The position numbers were made by a program, and so were the translations under genes. This document shows, in pieces, positions 1 through 9,078 of a DNA stretch of 64,000 nt (positions are counted from its first letter, which is position 1; every line of letters starts with the position of its first letter). The DNA comes from BS750m-G69 sp964441235 (lineage in GTDB: Bacteria > Fidelibacterota > UBA2242): the NCBI GenBank assembly GCA_964441235.1, contig CAYTUQ010000001.1:1-64000 (forward strand), given 5' to 3'. The notes below the pieces were generated by a model, which made no database searches, had not been told where the DNA came from, and saw only the letters and a list, made by a program, of their open reading frames with translations.

Positions 1-1200
1 TGTTAATCTTTCATTACTGGCAATCCATTCATTCAATAAATTATGTAAATCTTTTTTAGATTTTTCGTCTTTATATTCACCCGGATTGAATAGAAAATCA
101 TATCTAGAATCTTTTATTCTTGTCAGTAATTTTTTTTCATAAGAATAATATTCTTGATGTTTTGACTTATATGGCTCTTGATTTCCCATGGAATATGGCT
201 CAAATTCTGCTGGTTCTAAAAGATCATAATTTCCTTCCTTTGGTTTACCGTCATTATCCACGAGTAACTTAGCTGTTTCTTTAGTTTGACTATCCTTGTT
301 TGATTCTGAAAAAGTAGCATTTAGCCACCAATTCATCTCATACCAAACTTTTCTTATGTTAAATGGAATTGGAGAATCAGCGGTAATAAAGTTTTTATTT
401 ATTTCTCCAGATTTAAGGTTAAAATTTTCCTTTTTGTAAGTTGTAATTAGTTCTCTGAACATTCTATATTCTTGTCGTTGGTCATCTACTGGCTTTGCCC
501 CAACCAGAAAATATGCTAACTCATCGAAATTCATAAGCCAAAAAGGAATGTATAAAGGATTATATTTATCGTTGATTTTAAAGACTTTGGAACAGGGAAA
601 CGCAGAAGCATATTCACCATGTGGATCAACCAAGATCACTCTTGATCCTTTATAGTCAGTTAATATTGCTTTTAGTATACTTACTGTTGTGTTAGATTTT
701 CCGCTGCCAGTTGATCCTAAAATCGCACAATGCCTTAGAATAAGTTTATGAATATCAACATAGACACTTAAGTTGTCAGATGAAGAATGTTTGCCTATTT
801 CTATTGTTCCTAATTCCTTGTCTCCATAAATGTCAAATAGATCTTTTTCGGTAACTAAATGGACTTCATCATTTATGGTAGGATAAGTTCCTATGCCTTT
901 TTCAAAATTACTATTTCCAATTTTTTCACCAACCAATTGAACTGTTAAAAATCGAGAACCTATAAGCTGTTTTATTTCATTTTCATCAAATTTGCTTGGT
1001 GTATTACTAACAGAAGAAGTGATGCCGTAAATTGTAATATTACCAATTGGCATTTTGACAAAAGTACCTATTTGTCCGATCTTATACAATCGACCATTAA
1101 TAATAGGCGCTGCTGATGGAATATCATCAGAAACTTCAACCTCAACTATATTTGAATCAACTCTTATTATTTTTCCAAGATATGTAATATCATTTATCAT
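1..1200 (-). CDS. HerA-like ATPase (DUF87 type), partial at left edge
   Basis: This minus-strand frame is open from an ATG at 1200 down to base 1, so the C-terminus lies outside the window. I translated it directly. A Walker A motif (GSTGSGKSNT) sits near residue 161, followed about 25 residues later by an LVDPHGEYA segment, the usual layout of HerA/FtsK-like hexameric ATPases. A beta-barrel-like N-terminal region of about 150 residues precedes it, as in HerA. The start codon overlaps the end of the SIR2 frame by 11 bases, so the two are translationally coupled. In Sir2-HerA anti-phage systems the ATPase assembles with SIR2 NADase/nuclease subunits. That role is inferred from family and neighbour. 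The missing C-terminus prevents a check of Walker B and the arginine finger. Confidence 0.8.
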   Translation of the reverse strand, partial: MINDITYLGKIIRVDSNIVEVEVSDDIPSAAPIINGRLYKIGQIGTFVKMPIGNITIYGITSSVSNTPSKFDENEIKQLIGSRFLTVQLVGEKIGNSNFEKGIGTYPTINDEVHLVTEKDLFDIYGDKELGTIEIGKHSSSDNLSVYVDIHKLILRHCAILGSTGSGKSNTTVSILKAILTDYKGSRVILVDPHGEYASAFPCSKVFKINDKYNPLYIPFWLMNFDELAYFLVGAKPVDDQRQEYRMFRELITTYKKENFNLKSGEINKNFITADSPIPFNIRKVWYEMNWWLNATFSESNKDSQTKETAKLLVDNDGKPKEGNYDLLEPAEFEPYSMGNQEPYKSKHQEYYSYEKKLLTRIKDSRYDFLFNPGEYKDEKSKKDLHNLLNEWIASNERLT

Positions 1201-2380
1201 GTGCTATTTTCTCAATTTTTTCTTTCTTACCAGAATTAATGACAAAAAAATTCACAAGTTTATTAAAATCGCCAACCGTTAACTCGCATTTACGTTCATC
1301 CCAATATGAATCACAATTTTCATTTTCATCTTTTGTAAAAACCCATTTCTTAAGCTCTCCATTGATTATGGCTTTTTTGGGTCCAAATGCACTGATATTT
1401 AAAAAAGAAGATGAAAGTTTAAATAAATCTTCAACTGAAGAATCAGAATAGGAAAAAACAATAATAAATAATCTGTTATTTTGTCTTAAACTATTAAAAT
1501 TTATTTCATTAATATGTTGATCGGAAAAAGAATAACCAGAAATAATAAACAGTAACTCTCCTTCAGATAAATAATTTTTTAGTCTATCAAAATAGGCAAT
1601 AAATGGCTGTTTTCTAGAAGAATCATATTTCCCTCGGGATGGATATATGACAATTTCATCGATATCATCCACAATATTTTCAATTTTCCCAATTCTGACA
1701 ATTTTAAATGCTTTCGTGTCTTCATCTTTCTTCCAAAACCAACCTAAAGATCCGTGAATTTTCCAAAGTCTAATCCAAGACTTTGTGAGGTCAAAATTCT
1801 TTACAAATTTATCAACACTTTCCGGCAAGAAGAATGGTTCATAAGAACCTACGAATCCATCAAAATAAGGTATTTGAATTTTTTCAAGTGATTTTTCAAT
1901 TATCATATCTTAATTTGATGTATATATTTCTTTGGAAAAATCTCGATTTTGCATATTTAGCCAAGCCAAAAATTTCATAGTGTTTTGAAGATTTACTTCT
2001 TTTTCTTTTTTGCTAATTATTTCATAAATTTTATTACAGATATTTACATCCAATTCTTTTGCAGATCTACCATTTATCTCAAGATATTCTTTTTCTTCTT
2101 TTTCCCCAGTAATTTCTCTTATTCTTCTTGTTTGGTTTAAAATATCTTCAATATTTATCTTTCGATCAGGAAGTGTTGTTTCTAAATCTTTTTTGATAAT
2201 TTGAAAATTCTTTGACAAGTCTCCAGTTAAAGATTCTTCAATACTATCTGAAAGATCAGAAATATTAGGAATACCAAGAGCTGTAGAAGTCCCAGCACCA
2301 AAGAAAAAACCAATATTTTTAGAATATGACAATTGATTTTTAAGTTCTTGAATTTCTCTTATTACGTTAAATTTTTCCAT
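1190..2380 (-). pseudogene. SIR2-family defence protein interrupted by an in-frame stop
   Basis: Two consecutive frames, 1910-2380 and 1190-1906, are in the same phase and are separated only by a TAA codon (1910-1912) and one Asp codon. Joined, they give a SIR2-like protein of about 396 residues. The first part carries the NAD-binding FFFGAGTS motif (residues ~25-32). The stop falls directly after YTSN, exactly where this family has the Tyr of its T-x-N-Y-D motif. Downstream the chain resumes with DMIIEKSLEK and keeps the catalytic-His-like KIHGSL segment. One TAT-to-TAA substitution explains the break. With HerA downstream this is a Sir2-HerA defence pair. It could be a true null mutant, a mixed population or a sequencing error. 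A split two-subunit protein is unlikely because the break lies inside the active-site motif. Confidence 0.8.
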
Positions 2381-2428
2381 AATTCATTTTTCTCTTAAAC
2401 TTTTTGGGGTTGCCGCTAACGTTAGTGT

Positions 2429-2446
2429 ATGTCTAAGAGTAGACAT
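2429..2446. promoter_or_regulatory. Inverted repeat upstream of the SIR2-HerA operon
   Basis: The arms ATGTCTA and TAGACAT are perfect 7-bp inverted repeats around a 4-base loop, 49-66 bases upstream of the SIR2 start. With the neighbouring palindrome at 2416-2425 it could be an operator for the defence operon. No regulator gene adjoins it, so the role is speculative. Confidence 0.3.
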
Positions 2447-2907
2447 CCATTTCCTTTAAACGAAAATCCCTTTAATTTCAAAAAAATTTCATGTTGTTTT
2501 AATTCTCCACTTCTCACCATTAGAAATCTCAGTATTTGTTAAAATACAACACAACTGATTGTAACATTCTATACATACAAAAGCAACATGTTTTTAAGTC
2601 CACGTACCATTACTTCATATAAAGAGGGTTAGTTTGCAATCAACATTCTTTGTGTCTCGTATATTAAAAGTGATTTTATTCATAAGAAAGAGATTTTAAA
2701 AATCTGTATCTTATTCTCTTTGATTATTACTTCTTATTTAAGAACAAGTTGAAAATCCCGAGTTGTAGGGGGATCAACGATTTTAGATTTTAGATGTTAT
2801 CCATTCTCCCTCCTGTTCACTTACTCACTTACTTACTTTCCCACTTACTCACTTGACTTTTAGCATAGTATCTTTGTGACTAATATTTCTTGTAAAAAAA
2901 CCCCACG

Positions 2908-2938
2908 TTTTGGGTAGCTTAATTCTATTATACTTTTA
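2908..2938 (+). promoter_or_regulatory. Candidate Bacteroidota-type promoter for archaemetzincin
   Basis: TTTTG at 2908-2912 is followed after 18 bases by TACTTTTA at 2931-2938. This resembles the FCB-type promoter consensus (TTTG near -33, TAnnTTTG near -7). It ends 34 bases before the ATG at 2973. Confidence 0.3.
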
Positions 2939-2972
2939 GTTCTGAACTGTTAAATTAAATGAAGGAAAAGTG

Positions 2973-3509
2973 ATGGAAAACGAGGACAAAAACAAACCCC
3001 TTTTTCTTGTTCCTCTCGGGCAGATTGATCAGCAGTTTTTGGAAAAACTGAGGCCTCATCTTGAGGAAATTTTCTCTGCAAATGTTCAAATATCAAATCC
3101 TCTACCTGTACCAAAAGTTGCATATAATTCTCACCGGAATCAATACAACTCCACTGCGATATTAAAGTATTTGCTGACTCAGTTAACAGATTATGACCGA
3201 CCACTTGCAATCGTGGATGTTGATTTATTTGCCTATGGATTGAACTTTGTCTTCGGTGAAGCTGATGTTCTTCATAAAATGGCTATTATTTCGCTAACGC
3301 GGTTACGACAGGAGTTCTATCGTCTTTCTGAAGACCAGAATCTATTCTTTCTCCGGACACTAAAAGAGGCTGTTCATGAATTAGGGCATACTTATGGGCT
3401 GGCACACTGTCCGAATCCCAAATGCGTTATGCACTTCTCTAATTCATTGTCCGATACAGACCGGAAAAGTTACAAATTTTGTGAGATGTGTAAATCAAAA
3501 CTAACTTAG
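2973..3509 (+). CDS. amzA: Archaemetzincin zinc metalloprotease
   Basis: This 178-residue protein has the archaemetzincin zinc signature. HELGHTYGLAH (residues 135-145) supplies three zinc-binding His and the catalytic Glu136. It is followed by C146-x4-C151, a CVMHF segment with the conserved Met-turn, and C170-x2-C173, the four-Cys second zinc site of this family. The length matches archaeal and bacterial AmzA proteins. I chose the ATG at 2973 because AAGGA at 2962-2966 is correctly spaced; a GTG one codon earlier is too close to that site. There is no signal peptide, so it should act in the cytoplasm. The physiological substrate of the family is not well defined. The next gene starts 5 bases after the stop, suggesting one transcript. 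Confidence 0.92.
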   Translation: MENEDKNKPLFLVPLGQIDQQFLEKLRPHLEEIFSANVQISNPLPVPKVAYNSHRNQYNSTAILKYLLTQLTDYDRPLAIVDVDLFAYGLNFVFGEADVLHKMAIISLTRLRQEFYRLSEDQNLFFLRTLKEAVHELGHTYGLAHCPNPKCVMHFSNSLSDTDRKSYKFCEMCKSKLT

Positions 3510-3514
3510 ATAAA

Positions 3515-4240
3515 ATGAATACGGATAAAATTCTTGAACAATTAATTTCATGGAAAGGGCAAACATACTCTCAGGAATTAGGAATCGATTTAAGTCAGGG
3601 CAAGAGTGAGGAAACCTTCAAATGGTTTATTGCAGCAATCCTTTTTGGTGCCCGAATTTCAGAAACCATTGTCAAGAATACTTACAAAAGGTTTGCAGAA
3701 TATGAAATTTTAACACCACATAAAATCATTAGTTTAGGGTGGCAAAGGCTGGTAGATGTTCTTGATTCAGGCGGTTATGTAAGATATGATTTCAAGACAG
3801 CTGATAAATTGCTGGAAGTAATGCAAAATCTTTTAAAAATATATCATGGCGACCTGAACAATCTGCATCAACTTGCCAGCGATTCAAGTGAACTGGAGCA
3901 GAGAATACAGGATTTAGGTAAAGGCATCGGACCTACTACAGCTCGAATCTTTCTCAGAGAATTGCGCTATATCTGGGATAAAGCAAAACCGCCAATAAGT
4001 CCCATTGCTGTATTGTGTGCCGGAAATTTAGGAATAGTTCATTCAGATGTGGAAAATATTAATAATATAATGGAAATTCTCAACAAAATATGGACACAAT
4101 ATGGTCGGGATATCAAAGATTTTCCGGTATTTGAATCTGCCCTGATAAGAGTCGGTAAAGATTACTGCCGTAAGAATCATTGCTCAATATGCCTGTTGAA
4201 TTCCCTGTGCAAGGAAGTACATTATAATAGTATCAGTTAG
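3515..4240 (+). CDS. Endonuclease III-like HhH protein, probably catalytically divergent
   Basis: The 241-residue protein has the all-helical HhH-GPD layout. A helix-hairpin-helix LGKGIGPTTA lies at residues ~134-143, and the C-terminal cluster is C218-x4-C223-x2-C226-x5-C232. Endonuclease III usually has C-x6-C-x2-C-x5-C for its 4Fe-4S cluster, so the first spacing is shorter. The catalytic Lys normally after the HhH (GVGRKTA) is Pro here (GIGPTTA). The Asp of the VDTH segment is also absent; PISPIAVL occupies that place. It may bind DNA or damaged bases without classical lyase activity, or use different residues. It starts 5 bases after archaemetzincin with no clear ribosome binding site, which indicates translational coupling. 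Family assignment is good; function is uncertain. Confidence 0.75.
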   Translation: MNTDKILEQLISWKGQTYSQELGIDLSQGKSEETFKWFIAAILFGARISETIVKNTYKRFAEYEILTPHKIISLGWQRLVDVLDSGGYVRYDFKTADKLLEVMQNLLKIYHGDLNNLHQLASDSSELEQRIQDLGKGIGPTTARIFLRELRYIWDKAKPPISPIAVLCAGNLGIVHSDVENINNIMEILNKIWTQYGRDIKDFPVFESALIRVGKDYCRKNHCSICLLNSLCKEVHYNSIS

Positions 4241-4376
4241 TCATTTAACAGGTTTATTTATGTGCTAACATCTATGATAACAAATTTGAGGAGTATCTCA
4301 TTATAGGCAAAAAGATTCATCCAACTGGATTCAGCTAGATAATTTTATGTTTTAGTGTACTAACCTTCAGGTTTAT

Positions 4377-4410
4377 CCGAAAGGATCCCTTCGGGAAAGG
4401 CTGAGCCTTT
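4377..4410. repeat. Tandem hairpins between convergent genes
   Basis: CCGAAAGGATCCCTTCGG (4377-4394) is an 18-base palindrome with one mismatched pair. It is followed immediately by AAAGGCT-G-AGCCTTT (4396-4410), a perfect 7-bp inverted repeat. The pair lies between the plus-strand HhH gene and the minus-strand ABC operon, both of which end here. It probably helps termination in both directions, although neither side has a strong T-run. Confidence 0.45.
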
Positions 4411-4522
4411 TCTGCAAAGTGAAATTTAACAAGATGTAAAATTCCGCTCATTTATCCCAATTCCAATAGGAATAAATGAATATTTCGCTGCATGTTCTTA
4501 TGGTCACCCCCTCTTTTTTTTG

Positions 4523-5191
4523 TTAAGAGAAATTAATAATCTTTCCATCAATTATTTCTAAAACTTTCCCTGAATACTTTTTTGCTCTCGGATCGTGAGT
4601 AATCATAACTATGGTATTCCCTTCCTCCCATAAATCCATAAATAATTCTATAATACTCTCACCGGATTTTGAGTCGAGATTACCTGTTGGCTCATCAGCA
4701 AGAATAATTTTAGGATTGTTCACAAGAGCACGAGCAATTGCCACTCTTTGCTTTTCACCTCCAGATAACTCATTTGGCTTATGCTCTATTCTATCACTCA
4801 ATCCAACTCTCTCAAGAATTTGCTCCACTCTCTCTCGTCTTTTTTTACCTGACATTCCGGAAAAAAGCAAAGGCAATTCAACATTTTCATAAGCAGAAGC
4901 GTATGGTAAAAGGTTAAAATTCTGAAATACAAAACCTATACCTTTATTTCTTATTTCCGACAGCTGATTATCATTAAATTTTTTCACATTCTTATTATTT
5001 AATTTGTACTCGCCTTCCGTCGGTTTATCAAGACAACCCATTATATTCATTAATGTTGATTTCCCGGATCCCGACGGTCCTATAACAATTGTAAAATCAC
5101 CTTCATTTATTTTCAGGTCTACACCTCTCAGAGCTTCTACTTTTACTTTTCCTGTATCATATACCTTTTTGATACCCTTCATATCTATCAT
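4523..5191 (-). CDS. ABC transporter ATP-binding protein, MacB/LolD type
   Basis: This 222-residue ATPase energises the MacB-like permeases encoded just upstream. Walker A GPSGSGKS is at residues 38-45, the ABC signature LSGGEKQ at 142-148, and Walker B KIILADE at 161-167 with the D-loop NLDS after it. Length and motifs match the free-standing LolD/FtsE-like subgroup of the MacB family rather than fused MacB. A GGAG ribosome binding site precedes the ATG at 5191. It is the last gene of an adaptor-permease-permease-ATPase operon and lies 17 bases after the second permease. The substrate could be a peptide, lipid or drug and cannot be read from the sequence. Confidence 0.93.
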   Translation of the reverse strand: MIDMKGIKKVYDTGKVKVEALRGVDLKINEGDFTIVIGPSGSGKSTLMNIMGCLDKPTEGEYKLNNKNVKKFNDNQLSEIRNKGIGFVFQNFNLLPYASAYENVELPLLFSGMSGKKRRERVEQILERVGLSDRIEHKPNELSGGEKQRVAIARALVNNPKIILADEPTGNLDSKSGESIIELFMDLWEEGNTIVMITHDPRAKKYSGKVLEIIDGKIINFS

Positions 5192-5208
5192 AAGGTTTCT
5201 CCATTAAT

Positions 5209-6483
5209 TTATTCATAATGTAATGCTTCTATCGGATCAATAGCCGCAGCTCTTCTTGCGGGAAAATATCCTGCCAATAAACCTACTATTCCTAAAATTA
5301 TACCAGTTATAACTGCAACACTCCATGAAAAATTAGGATGGGCAAGGATTTGCATAACCTCATTATCTGTTTCAGGTAAACTATTTATCAATGAAATGAT
5401 TATATATGAAACACCCGCACCAATCACTCCTCCTATAATATCAATCAGCAAGGCTTCCATAATAAACTGAAATTTTATTAGACTTTTCTTTCCACCAATT
5501 GCTCTTTTTACCCCTATTTCCCTGGTTCTTTTCCTTACCGTAACAAACATTATATTCGCCACTCCAACACTTGCAATTACCAGTGTCAAGGCCCCCACCA
5601 GCCCAAGAAAAATATTCATCCCTGTAAATGCCTTTGACATCTCTTTACTATTTTCTACTGTATCCCAAAAACGTAGAGCACTTTTGTCATCCGGATGAAA
5701 CTTGTACTTTCTACCAAGAGTCCGTTTCACCAACTGATTAACATATTCTGATTTATCAATTTGATTTACTTGATATATTATTCGACTCACATACTGGCGA
5801 GAATATAATGCCTTAAATGTAGTTGATGGTATAACAGCTTTGTTAATATCAGGACCTCCATACATACTCATCTGCATTTCATCTTTCATAACACCAATTA
5901 CCTTAAAAGGAACATTATTGATATAAACAATTTCCCCAACTGCATTAATATCACCCATAAGGTCTTTTTTCAAATTCGTTCCAAGAAAAACGACTCTTCG
6001 CCTTTCTTCAATATCCTTTTCATTAATAAAACGACCACCCATTTGTGGAAATTGTGTCCTCATAAATTGATATTCAGGTGAAGTTACCCCCTCTATATGT
6101 CTATTACAAAGTTTGTCCTTATACCTAATTGTCCCATATCCATCATACTCTGCTGCAATTCTATCCATATAAGGGACCGTTTTCTTTAGTAGTTTGCAAT
6201 CCTCTTCTCTCAGAGAAATATCACGTCCGGGCGGTAATCCTTGAAATTCTATCTCGCTTTGTCCCCCATACACCATCACAATATTAACTCCGATACCCTT
6301 ATTAATTACCTTCATTTTGCCCGCCAGACCTTCTCCGAAAGATAATAAAATGACAATGGTTAAAGTTCCCCATGCAATACCTACAATTGTCATAATTATT
6401 TTTCGACGCTCTTTTTTTAACTCTCTCAGAAAAAGTTTTAGTAGAAGCAAATTTTTTATTAAACGATCAAATATTTTTTTCAT
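5209..6483 (-). CDS. MacB-like ABC transporter permease (copy 2)
   Basis: The 424-residue protein has a membrane helix near residues 28-50 (TIVGIAWGTLTIVILLSF). A periplasmic MacB-type domain follows to about residue 290, then three FtsX-type C-terminal helices with the conserved TREIGVKRAIG coupling segment. It ends with PARRAAAIDPIEALHYE, typical of the family. It begins 5 bases after the stop of the preceding permease, which it resembles throughout. Two different permease genes with a single ATPase suggest a heterodimeric transporter. It acts in the inner membrane with the periplasmic adaptor. Confidence 0.92.
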   Translation of the reverse strand: MKKIFDRLIKNLLLLKLFLRELKKERRKIIMTIVGIAWGTLTIVILLSFGEGLAGKMKVINKGIGVNIVMVYGGQSEIEFQGLPPGRDISLREEDCKLLKKTVPYMDRIAAEYDGYGTIRYKDKLCNRHIEGVTSPEYQFMRTQFPQMGGRFINEKDIEERRRVVFLGTNLKKDLMGDINAVGEIVYINNVPFKVIGVMKDEMQMSMYGGPDINKAVIPSTTFKALYSRQYVSRIIYQVNQIDKSEYVNQLVKRTLGRKYKFHPDDKSALRFWDTVENSKEMSKAFTGMNIFLGLVGALTLVIASVGVANIMFVTVRKRTREIGVKRAIGGKKSLIKFQFIMEALLIDIIGGVIGAGVSYIIISLINSLPETDNEVMQILAHPNFSWSVAVITGIILGIVGLLAGYFPARRAAAIDPIEALHYE

Positions 6484-6488
6484 TTTAA

Positions 6489-7718
6489 TTATTTTCCTTT
6501 AATAGCAACTGCAGGGTCCAGATTTGCAGCATGCTTCGCAGGTCCCCATCCTGCAATCAAAGTAATTAGCGTAATAATCACAATTGTTATTATAGCAATA
6601 GCAAGATTCAGAGCAAGTGTTCCAATATAATCCTCCAGTGGAAATTGATTAACAATAGCAATTACACCTTGCGATATTAAAAATCCAATAGCTGCTCCTA
6701 TGCCAGCAATAATAAAGGTCTCAAAAAGATATTGTAATAATATTACATATTTTTTCGCACCTACTGCTCGTTTAATGCCAATTTCCAGAGTTCTCTCCTC
6801 AACAATTACATACATTATGTTTGACATACCAATACCTCCAACAATAAGGGTCATTATACCACTAATTCCAAGAAAAATATTAAATCCTAAAAAGAAACTA
6901 TCGAGAAATTGGTCCATCTCTGTTGTATCCCAAATTGATAAAGCTTCTGTATCTTTTTCAAAAAACTTATATTTTTTTGCAAATGCAGTCAGTATTTCAT
7001 CTTTCATCTGGTCAGTTTTATGAACATCGCTTGCTCTACATATAATAACATTAATATATTTATCTCCATAAATGCCGAGATAGGTACTTACAGGTATAAA
7101 AATAGCATCTTCATCTCTGCCGGCATAAGTAGAATTTTGAATTTTCTCTTTTAACACCCCAATTACGGTGAAAGGTGTCCCATCTATATAAATAATTTCA
7201 CCCAATCCTTTACCTTTTCCGAACATCTTTTCTTCAACTGAAAAGCCTATAAAAGCAACTCTTCTTCTCTTTTCCATGTCTATTGGGTTGATAAATCTCC
7301 CTCCCTCTCGCGATATCAAATTCCGCATATCTTTAAATTCCATCCAGACCGCATGGACTCCAAAAGTCTGATTTTTATCTTTTACTCTTACTGAGAGCCA
7401 TCTGGTATATTGAGGGCTTATATTTTTGACTATAGGAACATGTTCTCTTATATATTCTGCATCACCATTATTGAAATTAATATTTCTCCCTTTAGGAAAA
7501 CCTGCATAGTTAACACTGGTTTTTCCTGCCCAAATAATGCATATACCTTCACCAAGACCATGCATATTTTTTGACATTTGCTTCTTTATTGATGAACCAA
7601 ATGTAAGAAGTAGTATAACTGATACAGTACCCCAAATGATTCCAAATAAGGTCAATAAAGTTCTAAGCTTCTGATTTTTTAATTCTTTTAGGACCTGGAG
7701 CAAATTCTTCGTCAACAC
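6489..7718 (-). CDS. MacB-like ABC transporter permease (copy 1)
   Basis: The 409-residue protein has the same architecture as its neighbour. There is an N-terminal helix (TLFGIIWGTVSVILLLTF), a large periplasmic domain, and C-terminal helices with the RTLEIGIKRAVGAKK coupling segment. It ends in PAKHAANLDPAVAIKGK. The start appears to be a GTG at 7718 with AAGGA 9 bases upstream; a TTG follows as the next codon. It lies 12 bases after the adaptor gene. With the second permease it probably forms a mixed pair driven by the ATPase at 4523-5191. Confidence 0.9.
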   Translation of the reverse strand: MLTKNLLQVLKELKNQKLRTLLTLFGIIWGTVSVILLLTFGSSIKKQMSKNMHGLGEGICIIWAGKTSVNYAGFPKGRNINFNNGDAEYIREHVPIVKNISPQYTRWLSVRVKDKNQTFGVHAVWMEFKDMRNLISREGGRFINPIDMEKRRRVAFIGFSVEEKMFGKGKGLGEIIYIDGTPFTVIGVLKEKIQNSTYAGRDEDAIFIPVSTYLGIYGDKYINVIICRASDVHKTDQMKDEILTAFAKKYKFFEKDTEALSIWDTTEMDQFLDSFFLGFNIFLGISGIMTLIVGGIGMSNIMYVIVEERTLEIGIKRAVGAKKYVILLQYLFETFIIAGIGAAIGFLISQGVIAIVNQFPLEDYIGTLALNLAIAIITIVIITLITLIAGWGPAKHAANLDPAVAIKGK

Positions 7719-7730
7719 AATTTGTTATCC

Positions 7731-8825
7731 TTACTCAATTTCCTTTGGCGGACGTTCTACGATAAAATCACCTTGCTTCACTCCTGACTTTACTTCTGCA
7801 TTAATGCCATCACTGAGGCCAATCTCTATTGGTATTTCATTGATCTTTCCGGTAGTTGTATCTTCCAGCTCAACAAATGTGCTGTCATTTCTAAATGTTA
7901 TTAGTCTTTCCGGAATAAAAAGAACATCTTCAGCTTTGTTAATAATTATCTTTGCATTTGCAGAATATCCAGCTCGAAGTTCAACGTCTTTTCTGTTCGT
8001 TATTTTTATTTCAACATCGAATACCGTAGAATTATTTTCTTTTCGTGCTTTCGGAGATATCCTGATTACCTGTCCTATAATATTTTTACTGGGAAGTGCT
8101 CCTATCTGTATTTCGGCGGTTTTGCCTATCTCCATTTTTCCTATATCAATCTCATCGACCGCACCTCTAAAAATAAGGCTATCCATTCTTGCTATAGTAA
8201 AAAGTGGGGTTCCCGGTTGGTATGATGTTAACGGAACTACAGGATCACCAATATCAACAAATTTCTCTAATATTGTTCCGGAAATTGGAGCACGAACTAC
8301 GGACTCTATTTTTTCATTTTTACTTCCAGCATTCCCATACTTAATTAGGGATAGTCTATCTTCAGTTAGCTGATAAGACACTTTCTTCTGTAGAAAGTCC
8401 AACCTCGTTTGTTCAAATTTTTCAGGTGATATTAATTGCTTTTTCAGAAGTTTTTTTTCTCTATCAAATTTTGCCTTCGCATTTTCATAGGCTACTTCCT
8501 TCATTTCTAAATCTCTTTTTGCCTCTGTCAGCTCTCTTGGTGTCGGGTCAGGAATTATTTTCACCATTATATCGCCCTTAGAAACAAAATCCCCCACTTC
8601 AACAAACTTCTCTTTTACAATACCAGATATTTTGGACTTTACCTGAATATCATTTTTGGGAGTGATTTCACCTATCGCTATTGCTTCTTCAACAATAGTA
8701 CCTTTTCCCACTTTTACTATTTCATAAGGTTTCTCTTCTCCATTGTTTGTGTATAACACTCTAAAACCGACAAAAGCCAAAACAATTACAATAAAAATAA
8801 TTAATAAGATTTTACCTTTTTTCAT
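7731..8825 (-). CDS. Periplasmic adaptor (membrane fusion protein), MacA/HlyD type
   Basis: This 364-residue protein has an N-terminal membrane anchor (ILLIIFIVIVLAFVGF). A first lipoyl half-motif lies near residues 60-85 (SKISGIVKEKFVEVGDFVSKGD), then a coiled-coil hairpin (~95-160), a second lipoyl half (VRAPISGTILEKFVDIGDPV) and beta-barrel/membrane-proximal domains. It would link the permeases to an outer-membrane channel. No TolC-like gene is present in the window, so the exit duct must be encoded elsewhere. AAAGGTGA precedes the ATG. It is the first gene of the operon. Confidence 0.92.
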   Translation of the reverse strand: MKKGKILLIIFIVIVLAFVGFRVLYTNNGEEKPYEIVKVGKGTIVEEAIAIGEITPKNDIQVKSKISGIVKEKFVEVGDFVSKGDIMVKIIPDPTPRELTEAKRDLEMKEVAYENAKAKFDREKKLLKKQLISPEKFEQTRLDFLQKKVSYQLTEDRLSLIKYGNAGSKNEKIESVVRAPISGTILEKFVDIGDPVVPLTSYQPGTPLFTIARMDSLIFRGAVDEIDIGKMEIGKTAEIQIGALPSKNIIGQVIRISPKARKENNSTVFDVEIKITNRKDVELRAGYSANAKIIINKAEDVLFIPERLITFRNDSTFVELEDTTTGKINEIPIEIGLSDGINAEVKSGVKQGDFIVERPPKEIE

Positions 8826-8865
8826 ACTATCACCTTTTAATTAATCAATAACAATAACATTTTTT

Positions 8866-8893
8866 TGACAGATAAATCATAAATTAGTTGTCA
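8866..8893. promoter_or_regulatory. Short inverted repeat upstream of the efflux operon
   Basis: TGACA (8866-8870) and TGTCA (8889-8893) form 5-bp arms about 18 bases apart, 41-68 bases upstream of the adaptor start. This fits an operator or promoter position. The arms are short and could be chance. The rest of 8826-9078 shows no gene. Confidence 0.25.
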
Positions 8894-9078
8894 GGTAAAT
8901 TATGGTAAGTGTAAATAAATTGACATAACCTAAGTTCTGCTATTGGAGTAAAAAGTTCCTATATATCAATGAGTTATAGGCACAGTCACTACAGATTAAC
9001 ATCACTTTTTTATATAATGCCTGAATGAATAAGCCTCATAGTATAATCTGACAAAGTTCTTATAAAATTTCTTTGCCT

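Larger units (their letters stand above)
2381..2972. other. Intergenic region between SIR2 and archaemetzincin
   Basis: No coding frame is supported here. The region separates the minus-strand SIR2-HerA pair from the plus-strand archaemetzincin pair, so promoters for both should lie in it. It contains a 10-bp palindrome CTAACGTTAG at 2416-2425, a small hairpin at 2429-2446, and a low-complexity stretch at 2817-2856 built from imperfect ACTT/ACTC repeats. Confidence 0.6.

Noticed and set aside
1190..2380. SIR2 as two separate genes
   Set aside because: Both frames are in the same phase and the break falls inside one active-site motif, so one interrupted gene explains it better.
2416..2446. 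Integron attC-like site
   Set aside because: CTAACGTTAG looks like a core site, but no second core, no cassette series and no integrase are present.
2817..2856. Tandem repeat or CRISPR-like array
   Set aside because: Only imperfect 4-base ACTT/ACTC words; no repeat-spacer pattern.
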